Source: Halanaerobiaceae bacterium (GTDB lineage Bacteria > Bacillota > Halanaerobiia > Halanaerobiales > Halarsenatibacteraceae). Taken from it: 7,301 nt of DNA. Location: assembly GCA_003554685.1 (NCBI GenBank), contig PWHA01000070.1, forward strand, positions 1 through 7,301, written 5' to 3'. Position numbers and translations under genes: made by a program. Below the pieces are notes generated by a model. That model was not told the DNA's origin. It saw only the letters and a program-made list of their open reading frames with translations, and searched no databases. Below are positions 1-5,316 of this stretch, one piece after another; position 1 is the stretch's first letter, and every line of letters begins with the position of its first letter.

Positions 1-84
1 TGCTTTAAATTTTCTGCTAACGCTGATTCCTGCATTAATATTTCTGGTACCGCATACTTTGCATTTTTCGTCCCTATCAGCCAA
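1..84 (-). CDS. Possible N-terminal fragment of a CxxCG zinc-ribbon-like peptide, cut by the window edge
   Basis: A minus-strand frame can start at TTG (82-84), six bases downstream of a weak GGTGG ribosome-binding-like sequence (91-95). It stays open for 28 codons to base 1. The peptide begins MADRDEKCKVCGTRN, so it has a Cys-x-x-Cys-Gly knuckle at residues 8-12, typical of one half of a zinc ribbon. No partner cysteine pair is visible and nothing identifies a family. A second minus-strand register is open from 155 to the edge (about 51 codons) but has no start codon until very near the edge. This may be the start of a real gene outside the window, a decayed fragment, or chance in AT-rich DNA. 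Confidence 0.2.
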   Translation of the reverse strand, partial: MADRDEKCKVCGTRNINAGISVSRKFKA

Positions 85-310
85 TATATGCCACCGATTT
101 TAGAGAATACACTGACCTTAGAAAATTTTAAGAAATGTAGTTTAAAAAAAAGAACTTAATAGAGAAGGCTTTTCTTCTAAAAAACTATAAGTTAAATAAG
201 CAGCTCCCAATTTCTCTGCACTCCGGGATGATTCTCCTGGCAGAACCACAATAATGAAAACAAAAAAATTATTTTGAACCAATCTATAATAATGGCGAAA
301 TCGACCATAA
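1..310. other. Intergenic or edge region with no convincing gene
   Basis: AT-rich stretch downstream of the small membrane-protein gene and its terminator. All six frames were read by eye. Three run open off the left edge for 28 to 52 codons, but none has both a good start and family-like sequence. The best minus-strand candidate is listed separately at 1-84. A plus-strand frame is open from base 1 to a TAA at 157-159, but it reads as the antisense of that candidate and shows no motif. A weak hairpin (AGAAG/CTTCT, 163-178) precedes a T-rich run on the minus strand but is too short to call a terminator. Confidence 0.5.
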
Positions 311-341
311 CTAAAACCCCGGTAATAAACCGGGGTTTTAG
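311..341 (-). terminator. Rho-independent terminator after the DUF4359-like gene
   Basis: A perfect 12-base-pair inverted repeat, CTAAAACCCCGG (311-322) against CCGGGGTTTTAG (330-341), encloses a 7-base loop. It lies 36 bases past the TAA of the small membrane-protein gene. The four T residues closing the minus-strand arm, followed by TTATGG, act as a short U tract. The A/T flanks are symmetrical, so the hairpin could also stop transcription arriving from the left edge on the plus strand. Confidence 0.85.
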
Positions 342-377
342 TCGCTCCTTGTTCATTTTCTTTGTCGTCTTAGCTGT

Positions 378-653
378 TTACCGCTTGATAAAATTACCGG
401 CTATTCCCACGGCCTTAAGTTCCTCATCGACCCCTTCAGCACTTAATTCAAAGATGCTGAAAATGAAATAGTTATTCCTTTCCGCCATCTCACTGATCAT
501 CGGCTCACCAATTATTGAGATCAAGTCCTGAACCAGACCCTCATCACTGCGATCCTCAATCACCCAGCTGGCAAAATCATCTGTCCCTGGATTGGTAATG
601 AAAAGAACTAGAAGAATAACTAAGATTAAAATCAAAAATGATGCTTGTCTCAT
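378..653 (-). CDS. Small single-pass membrane protein, DUF4359-like
   Basis: A 91-residue protein. Residues about 6-20 are a strongly hydrophobic membrane segment, followed at once by TNPGTDDFASWV, and the rest is polar and probably extracytoplasmic. The TNP motif just after the membrane segment and the C-terminal RNNYFIFSIFEL...VGIAGNFI pattern resemble the uncharacterised DUF4359 family, which normally has this length and layout. No biochemical role is known for the family, so none is given. The start is an ATG at 651-653 with GGGGAGG at 663-669, nine bases upstream. The gene begins 60 bases after the stop of the YyaL-like gene with no promoter or terminator seen between, so the two are probably co-transcribed, ending at the hairpin at 311-341. 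The family assignment rests on pattern recognition only. Confidence 0.8.
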   Translation of the reverse strand: MRQASFLILILVILLVLFITNPGTDDFASWVIEDRSDEGLVQDLISIIGEPMISEMAERNNYFIFSIFELSAEGVDEELKAVGIAGNFIKR

Positions 654-713
654 AAGTTTTTACCTCCCCGGATATTAATAGCTCCTGAGTCCGATGATAA
701 GTTCCCCAGAAGT

Positions 714-2798
714 TCAATCATTAAATTGCTCTCTGTTCCTGAGCTCGTTTTCCAGCTCCTCCAGACTGCTAAATTCCCTGATACAGCGGTCAAACTTACA
801 TATCCTGGCTGAAAATTCATTACAGGATTCTCCCTCGTGGAGGTCCCGGGAGAGCAGCTCCTGATAGTCTGCAGCATTTTCCTCTGTAACTATTAAAAGC
901 TCTTCTTCCTCGGTAAGAAGCGGAATCAGGCTGCTGCGGATTTCGCTTTCCCGGCCAGGCTCCGGCAGGAATACTTCTATCAAACTGCGGTGCTCTTCCA
1001 GCAGGAGCAGGCGTACCAGTCCGCTGTAGGCCTCCGGCATCCTGCTGAGACTGGAGCTGAAACTCCCTGTGATTTCCCGGTATCTCCGGTGCCAGTCAGG
1101 ATTACCAGTCAGTAAGGCCAGCCGCTGGTAGGCTTCGGCCGCCACAGCATTGCCGGCTGGCAGAGAACTGCTGCTTCCCGGTGTCGGATTATAGAGCAGC
1201 TTTTCTCCCTGCCGGGACTGATAATGCAGGCTGCCAGTCTCTGAGCTGAAATCCTCTTCCAGAGTGCGGGCCAGCTCCAGTGCCAGTTTGAGATATTCTC
1301 CCTTTCCAGTCAAACGGTAGTAATCCAGCACCGCCTTCAGGAAAAAGGCATAGTCATCCAGATTGCCCTGAAAGGCTCTCTCTCCCCGGGCCTGACGAAC
1401 AAAAAGCCTGTCATCTTCATAGAGCTTCCCTCGAATAAAGTCAATTATCTCTCCGGCCTCCTTCCGGTATTTTTCTCTCCCGGTCAGGGCAGCTGCCCGG
1501 GCCAGCGCTCCGGCCAGCAGGGAATTCCAGGCAGTCAGAATCTTATAATCCCGGCCGGGAGCCTCTTTCTCTCTATCCCGGTACTCCCTCAAATCTGCCA
1601 GCAGGCTTTTGATCTTCTCATCTCTCGCTGCAAACTCCTCGCTCAACCGGGGATGATTTTTGCCCTGAAAATTACCCGATTCAGTTATATTGAGATACTT
1701 CTTGATTGCCTTAATATTCTCCTGCTTTCGATTTTTCTTCTGCAGAGCTTCAGCTATTTCCTCATCGGTCCAGAGGTAAAAACCCCCCTCTGTTCCCGAG
1801 CTTTCTGCATCCAGGGCCGAGGCATATCCCCCTTCGGCCAGCTTCATCTCCCTCTGGAGGAACTCAAATATCTCATCAATGATTCCCACATATTTCTCCG
1901 CCCCCGACAGCAGGTATAAACCGGTCAGGGTCTCGATCAGCAGAGCATTGTCATACAACATTTTCTCAAAGTGAGGTATCTCCCAGTTCTTATCGGTGGC
2001 ATAGCGGAAAAAACCTCCCGCCACCTGGTCATAAATTCCTCCGGCCAGCATCCTGTCCATAGTAGTGCGTACCATTTCCCGGGCAGTTTCATCATCCTGA
2101 TAACCGGCCCCTGCCAGCAGAAAGTTCAAATGATCGGTTTGAGGAAACTTGGGTGCTGAACCAAAACCGCCGGCCTGATAATCAAATTTCTTTCTCAGAT
2201 TCTCGGCCAGCATATTCACCACTTCTTCCCGTTTTTCCTCAAAAATCTTCTTTCCCTCCTGACCCGGCGAAATTCTCTCCCGGGTCAGCTCTTTGATCTT
2301 TCCGGTAATTTCATCGGCGCTGGTATTAATCTCCTCCCGTTTCTCCTGCCAGAGATCTTTAATCTGCAGCAGAAGCTGCTTGAATCCGGGCAGACCTCCG
2401 CGGCTTTCGGGAGGAAAGTAGGTCCCGGCATAAAAGGGCTTCTGCTCCGGCGTCAGGAAAATTGAGAGCGGCCAGCCGCCCTGGCCGGTCATGGCCTGAC
2501 AGGCCTCCATGTATATCTTATCGATGACCGGTCTCTCCTCCCGGTCAACTTTGATGGCCACAAAGTGTTCATTTAAAATCCCGGCAATTTCTTCGCTAGT
2601 GAAGGACTCCCGGGCCATAACATGGCACCAGTGGCAGGTGGAATAACCTATCGAAAGAAAAACCGGCTTATCTTCACTTCTGGCTTTCTCCCAGGCCCTG
2701 TCATCCCAGGGCTGCCAGTTCACCGGATTATCAGCATGCTGCAGAAGATAGGGACTTTTTTGCTCACTAAGTCGGTTGCTGTTAGTTGATGATGGCAA
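714..2798 (-). CDS. YyaL/DUF255 family protein: thioredoxin-like domain plus alpha/alpha six-hairpin domain
   Basis: A 694-residue cytoplasmic protein, full length for the YyaL/SPATA20-like family. The N-terminal part (about 8-160) is the thioredoxin-like DUF255 domain: SPYLLQHADNPVNW, the CHWCHVM motif with Cys55 and Cys58, DREERP at 85-90, GGWPL at 107-111 and FYAGTYFPP at 122-130. The rest is the six-hairpin glycosidase-like toroid, with GGFGSAPKFP (210-219), a GGIYDQ..GGFFRY...PHFEKMLYDNA block (253-285), ALDAES (328-333), LTAWNSL (421-427), DDYAF (481-485) and PAGNAVAAEA (547-556). A C-terminal Cys667/Cys672 pair matches the family's usual VCxNxxC-like end. The family has been linked to redox or carbohydrate roles, but no reaction is established. 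Oddity: residue 91 is Val (GTC) where DREERP is normally followed by Asp. The start is TTG, supported by a strong ribosome-binding site; no ATG lies between it and the conserved domain. Confidence 0.95.
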   Translation of the reverse strand: MPSSTNSNRLSEQKSPYLLQHADNPVNWQPWDDRAWEKARSEDKPVFLSIGYSTCHWCHVMARESFTSEEIAGILNEHFVAIKVDREERPVIDKIYMEACQAMTGQGGWPLSIFLTPEQKPFYAGTYFPPESRGGLPGFKQLLLQIKDLWQEKREEINTSADEITGKIKELTRERISPGQEGKKIFEEKREEVVNMLAENLRKKFDYQAGGFGSAPKFPQTDHLNFLLAGAGYQDDETAREMVRTTMDRMLAGGIYDQVAGGFFRYATDKNWEIPHFEKMLYDNALLIETLTGLYLLSGAEKYVGIIDEIFEFLQREMKLAEGGYASALDAESSGTEGGFYLWTDEEIAEALQKKNRKQENIKAIKKYLNITESGNFQGKNHPRLSEEFAARDEKIKSLLADLREYRDREKEAPGRDYKILTAWNSLLAGALARAAALTGREKYRKEAGEIIDFIRGKLYEDDRLFVRQARGERAFQGNLDDYAFFLKAVLDYYRLTGKGEYLKLALELARTLEEDFSSETGSLHYQSRQGEKLLYNPTPGSSSSLPAGNAVAAEAYQRLALLTGNPDWHRRYREITGSFSSSLSRMPEAYSGLVRLLLLEEHRSLIEVFLPEPGRESEIRSSLIPLLTEEEELLIVTEENAADYQELLSRDLHEGESCNEFSARICKFDRCIREFSSLEELENELRNREQFND

Positions 2799-2806
2799 AG
2801 TTAAAA

Positions 2807-2814
2807 CCTCCTCT
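2807..2814 (-). promoter_or_regulatory. Ribosome-binding site fixing the TTG start of the YyaL-like gene
   Basis: AGAGGAGG on the minus strand lies eight bases upstream of TTG (2796-2798). It is a near-consensus Shine-Dalgarno site at good spacing. No ATG or GTG start is available between it and the conserved SPYLLQHADNPVNW block, so it decides the start. Confidence 0.85.
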
Positions 2815-3048
2815 GATCTCTATTATAAAAAAATTGTCATTCATATTTCCTGATTGAGTCATATTCAATTAATATTTCAGTCCCTCACAGATCATATCTT
2901 TCTAATTTCCTTTCTTGATATCCTTTCTAACTGTTATTTTCCGGTATATTGCTTTCTCAGAATAATTTTACTTTTGTTTCCTTAACTTGATTACCTCCAA
3001 CATATCACTAAAATCCACCTCAATCAACTAAAAGCTTAACAATCCTGC
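2815..3048. other. Intergenic region upstream of the YyaL-like gene, with candidate -10 box and short direct repeat
   Basis: An AT-rich spacer with no convincing gene. A perfect minus-strand TATAAT is at 2822-2827, but the hexamer 17 bases upstream (GGAAAT) is a poor -35 and the implied leader would be under 20 bases, so the promoter call is weak. On the plus strand, ATATCTTTCTAA (2894-2905) recurs as ATATCCTTTCTAA (2918-2930), 24 bases apart, giving a purine-rich AGAAAGG-type tract on the transcribed strand. Some minus-strand reading frames of about ten codons exist but have no supporting signal beyond chance. Confidence 0.4.
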
Positions 3049-3083
3049 AAAAAAATTACTGCCCCTCCCTTACAGAGGGGCAG
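3049..3083 (-). terminator. Rho-independent terminator of the solute-binding-protein transcript
   Basis: A perfect 9-base-pair stem, CTGCCCCTC (3059-3067) against GAGGGGCAG (3075-3083), has a 7-base loop. On the minus strand the stem is followed by TAA and seven T residues (3049-3055), the classic terminator form. It lies about 308 bases beyond the TAG of the solute-binding-protein gene, so that transcript would carry an unusually long 3' untranslated region. No U tract follows on the plus strand, so it points to minus-strand transcription only. Confidence 0.85.
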
Positions 3084-3390
3084 ATAATATTCCCGTTTTA
3101 AATTTTGAGCAGCTAAATTTTGACAATGACAAAAAACTAAACTGGATCCAGGCCATAACAGACAGGTCAACTATCATGTCAGATAAATTCCCGGCAGCTA
3201 AACCTGACAGTTCAGCTTTACAGCCAGGCTTTACATTCCAATACAATAGCCTGAAGCCTTCTAAGAATTTACAGCTTTTAATTCATAACCACCTACAGGC
3301 GCCTTATTTTACAACTTTAAAAGTCATAACAACCTGCAGTACTCTAATACGGCAGACTTACAGTCCTTCAGCCTCCAGCATCTCCTGAGC
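3084..3390 (-). other. Long 3' region of the solute-binding-protein transcript
   Basis: About 300 bases separate the amber stop from the terminator, with no recognisable gene. The first 33 bases read in frame with the upstream gene and encode AQEMLEAEGL before a TAA at 3358-3360. An imperfect hairpin (CTGC/GCAG with one mismatch, 3334-3355) follows directly. Further on, a minus-strand frame of about 70 codons without a good start runs into the loop of the terminator hairpin, but it resembles no family known to me. AAATTTTGA occurs twice on the plus strand (3100-3108 and 3115-3123). There is no trace of the permease genes that usually follow a binding-protein gene. Confidence 0.45.
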
Positions 3391-3403
3391 CTATTCGTAG
3401 GCT
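3388..3403 (-). other. Small hairpin containing the amber stop codon
   Basis: On the mRNA strand AGCCTA pairs with TAGGCT (six base pairs) across a CGAA tetraloop, and the first three bases of the 3' arm are the UAG codon. It is short and may be chance, but its position exactly on the suspicious stop codon is notable. Confidence 0.4.
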
Positions 3404-4677
3404 TCATTCAGGGCAGCTTCAATCTCCTGCTCGCCCCTCAGGGCCCGGTGCATGGCCGGTGTGAAAATGTTGTCCCGAAACTCGGAATACCAGGAAAGGG
3501 TGTCGCTGGGTCTCAGACCGGCAAATCCCATCTGCTGGCGGAACACATCCCGCAGGGGGTAATCCTCTTCAGGAAATTCAGCATCGTATTCTTCACTGTA
3601 AAGCTCCTTAATCACGGACTCTGCACCACCGGTAGTCTCCATCAGACCCCGGGCTCCTGCCTCATCTTTCATATATGTCAGCAGCTTAAATGCCCATTCC
3701 GGCGAGCGGGTTGTCGGTGAAATCGCATAACCTCCGCCACCCAGAACAGTATAGCTTTCCCGCTCGATACCGGGAATCAAACCCACACCCAGGTCATCTA
3801 CTATCTCCGAAACCTCGGGGTTGGTAGCAACTCCATGAACCATATTCCAGTTTATTTCAAAAATCTGTTCTCCGGCTGCAAAGTGATGATAATTATCCCA
3901 GTCGCTGGTTTCTAAAGCCGCCCGGGGAATCAGACCCTCATCCAGTATTTCCTTCATCAGAGTAAGTGCCTGAATTCCTGCCTCACTGTTGAAAGTCCAT
4001 TCAGTATTATCTTCATTCATCCATTCCCCATCATAGAGCTTCAGCATGATATCAAACCAGACCATGCTGTCCTCATGAGCTTCAGGCCAGCCGGGAAAAA
4101 ATCCGTACTCCGCCACACCGGCATCGATTGCTTCCCGGGAAATATCCAGCATTTCATAAAAGGTTGCCGGAGGTTCATCATAGCCCAGTTCCTCCAGCAT
4201 GGCTTTATTATAAAAGAAGGAAACGGTGGCTGCCGTTCCCGGCAGGGCCCACTGTTCGCCATGGGAACTGACAAACTCCACGGTAATATCATAAAACTTC
4301 TCATTGATTTCATCCAGCTCTTCCTGAGAAACTATCTCGCCCAGAGGAACAGCCATACCGAGTTTACCCAGCTCAGGATGCCAGGAATTGCTCATGTGAT
4401 AGAGGTCAATGGTAGAACCACCGGCGATGCTGGTGGTTATCTGATCCCAGAGATCACCATAAGCCATTTCTATCCATTCGACTTCAATGCCATATTCCTC
4501 TTCAAACCTTGCCACACCTTCACCGAACTGGTCCACGTCAATATCCAGAGCAATGATGCTGAGTTTTTCAGGTTTATCCGGCATCTCATCCTGGGCCTGC
4601 ACCCCAAAGCTGCTGCCTGCTACCAGCAGAACTGTCAGTAATACCGCCATTAAAACTTTACCCTGAATTAGTTTCAT
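3391..4677 (-). CDS. ABC transporter solute-binding protein, family 1 (sugar type), ending at an in-frame amber codon
   Basis: A 428-residue extracytoplasmic binding protein that would deliver a sugar or similar solute to an ABC importer; the ligand cannot be told from sequence. Residues 1-28 are a signal peptide (MKLIQGK, hydrophobic core, VQA before Gln29) with no lipobox Cys, so the protein is probably soluble in a periplasm. Family landmarks are WALPG (143-147), FFYNKAMLEELG (154-165), GEQIFEINW (269-277) and GGGGYAISPTTRSPEWAF (313-330). The protein is very rich in Asp and Glu, as in salt-adapted organisms. The start is an ATG with AAGGAGGG (4683-4690) five bases upstream. No permease or ATPase gene is adjacent. 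Oddity: past the TAG (3391-3393) the same frame continues AQEMLEAEGL to a TAA, which closely resembles the usual helical C-terminus of this family. The TAG may therefore be a recent nonsense change, a read-through codon or a base error. Confidence 0.93.
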   Translation of the reverse strand: MKLIQGKVLMAVLLTVLLVAGSSFGVQAQDEMPDKPEKLSIIALDIDVDQFGEGVARFEEEYGIEVEWIEMAYGDLWDQITTSIAGGSTIDLYHMSNSWHPELGKLGMAVPLGEIVSQEELDEINEKFYDITVEFVSSHGEQWALPGTAATVSFFYNKAMLEELGYDEPPATFYEMLDISREAIDAGVAEYGFFPGWPEAHEDSMVWFDIMLKLYDGEWMNEDNTEWTFNSEAGIQALTLMKEILDEGLIPRAALETSDWDNYHHFAAGEQIFEINWNMVHGVATNPEVSEIVDDLGVGLIPGIERESYTVLGGGGYAISPTTRSPEWAFKLLTYMKDEAGARGLMETTGGAESVIKELYSEEYDAEFPEEDYPLRDVFRQQMGFAGLRPSDTLSWYSEFRDNIFTPAMHRALRGEQEIEAALNEAYE

Positions 4678-4697
4678 TCTGACCCTCCTTGTTTTTT

Positions 4698-4726
4698 GAA
4701 TTCTTTAAAAAAATGCTTAAGAATTC
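4698..4726. repeat. Inverted repeat GAATTCTT / AAGAATTC in the leader of the solute-binding-protein gene
   Basis: GAATTCTT (4698-4705) and AAGAATTC (4719-4726) are perfect inverted copies 13 bases apart. With one bulged T the pairing extends to ten base pairs. The repeat lies between the predicted transcription start and the ribosome-binding site at 4683-4690, so it could form a leader hairpin or be a protein-binding palindrome. It is A/T-rich and of moderate strength. Confidence 0.4.
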
Positions 4727-4767
4727 TTCCTCTCTTATTTCTCTTAATTCTGTCATTTTCTATTTAT

Positions 4768-4796
4768 ATAATACAACAGAACATTATTTAATACAA
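4768..4796 (-). promoter_or_regulatory. Candidate sigma-70-type promoter of the solute-binding-protein gene
   Basis: On the minus strand TTGTAT (-35, 4791-4796) and TATTAT (-10, 4768-4773) are 17 bases apart, the optimal spacing. This predicts a transcript starting near 4761 with a leader of about 83 bases. Both boxes overlap copies of the TTTGTTGTAT repeat, so a protein binding the repeats would interact directly with this promoter. Confidence 0.5.
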
Positions 4797-4828
4797 CAAA
4801 AAGATAATACAACAAAAGACACAACAAA
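4771..4828. repeat. Four-copy direct repeat ATACAACAAA (TTTGTTGTAT on the coding strand), likely operator array
   Basis: The plus strand has ATACAACAGA (4771-4780), ATACAACAAA (4791-4800), ATACAACAAA (4807-4816) and ACACAACAAA (4819-4828). The central copies are identical and the outer ones differ by one base each. Start-to-start distances shrink from 20 to 16 to 12 bases. The array spans the predicted -35/-10 region and continues upstream almost to the end of the cbiX-like gene. Its position suggests a regulator-binding array for the solute-binding-protein gene. A short low-complexity expansion is the alternative. Confidence 0.5.
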
Positions 4829-4846
4829 AGAGGCCCTGTTCCGGTT

Positions 4847-5239
4847 TTAATTATTCCAGTTTCGGACACTATTTTCGGCTGCCTGCTGAACTCTATCTGC
4901 CATTATTTCAGCCAGTTTTTCCTCAGCTCCAATATGACTGCCCTGAACAAATCTGATTTCCGGATATTCCTCCTTCAGCCGGTCAATCATGGCCGGGATA
5001 TCGCGCTTAATATGCACACCGGGATAGATAAAAAGGGGTACAATAATAATCCTTTCTAACCCATCTTCAACCAGCCCGGCTGCCACTTCTTCCAGAGTAG
5101 GGCTGGCAAACTCCATGGCCGCCCCCTTCACCGTTCCATAATTTAATTTCTCACTGACCAACGTAACTATTTCCTCAAAGACCTGCTGGGCATTCTCTGA
5201 TCTGCTGCCGTGTCCCAGAATAATTATACCGCTCTTCAT
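4847..5239 (-). CDS. cbiX: Sirohydrochlorin chelatase, CbiX/SirB short type
   Basis: A 130-residue cytoplasmic protein that would insert cobalt (anaerobic cobalamin synthesis) or ferrous iron (siroheme synthesis) into sirohydrochlorin. It has the size of the short CbiX form, which acts as a homodimer; two-domain homologues are about twice as long. Visible family features are LGHGSR (8-13) with His10, AAMEFASPTLEE (40-51) with Glu43, and the VPLFIYPGVHIKRDIP block (67-82) with His76. His10 and His76 are the expected metal-binding and catalytic pair. The start is an ATG (5237-5239) with AAAGGAAG (5246-5253) six bases upstream. It follows the nucleotidase-like gene by 77 bases with no terminator seen between, so the two may share a transcript. 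No other cobalamin or siroheme gene is in the window, so the choice between Co and Fe is open. Confidence 0.9.
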   Translation of the reverse strand: MKSGIIILGHGSRSENAQQVFEEIVTLVSEKLNYGTVKGAAMEFASPTLEEVAAGLVEDGLERIIIVPLFIYPGVHIKRDIPAMIDRLKEEYPEIRFVQGSHIGAEEKLAEIMADRVQQAAENSVRNWNN

Positions 5240-5316
5240 AAATATCTTCCTTTCTTCCTGAAAATATTAATAGCATGTTTATAGCTTGAGAATAAAGCAC
5301 TTCTCCTGCAAGAAAT

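Noticed and set aside
163..178. Terminator in the left-hand spacer
   Set aside because: The stem has only five base pairs and the T run on the minus strand starts too far away to act as a normal U tract.
274..471. A 65-codon plus-strand open frame across the left terminator
   Set aside because: It reads through the terminator hairpin at 311-341 and then antisense to the DUF4359-like gene, and has no family-like sequence.
650..877. A minus-strand frame overlapping the end of the YyaL-like gene and the start of the DUF4359-like gene
   Set aside because: It is an out-of-frame reading of the YyaL-like gene's 3' end, whose conserved C-terminal Cys pair confirms the other frame.
3071..3283. A minus-strand frame of about 70 codons between the solute-binding-protein gene and its terminator
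   Set aside because: It has no start codon with a ribosome-binding site near its beginning, resembles no known family, and ends inside the terminator loop. It is most simply chance openness in a 3' untranslated region.
4075..4641. A 188-codon open frame on the plus strand
   Set aside because: It lies wholly antisense to the well-supported solute-binding-protein gene, has no domain-like sequence and no ribosome-binding site of note. Other plus-strand open frames inside genes (for example 1653-1919, 3448-3720, 5443-5847, 6661-7053) were rejected for the same reason.
4771..4828. CRISPR array
   Set aside because: The repeat unit is only 10 bases, spacers are 2 to 10 bases and shrink along the array, and no cas genes are present.
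4829..4846. Terminator immediately after the cbiX-like gene
   Set aside because: A GC-rich AGGCCCT patch is followed by T-rich sequence on the minus strand, but no stable stem of useful length could be formed.
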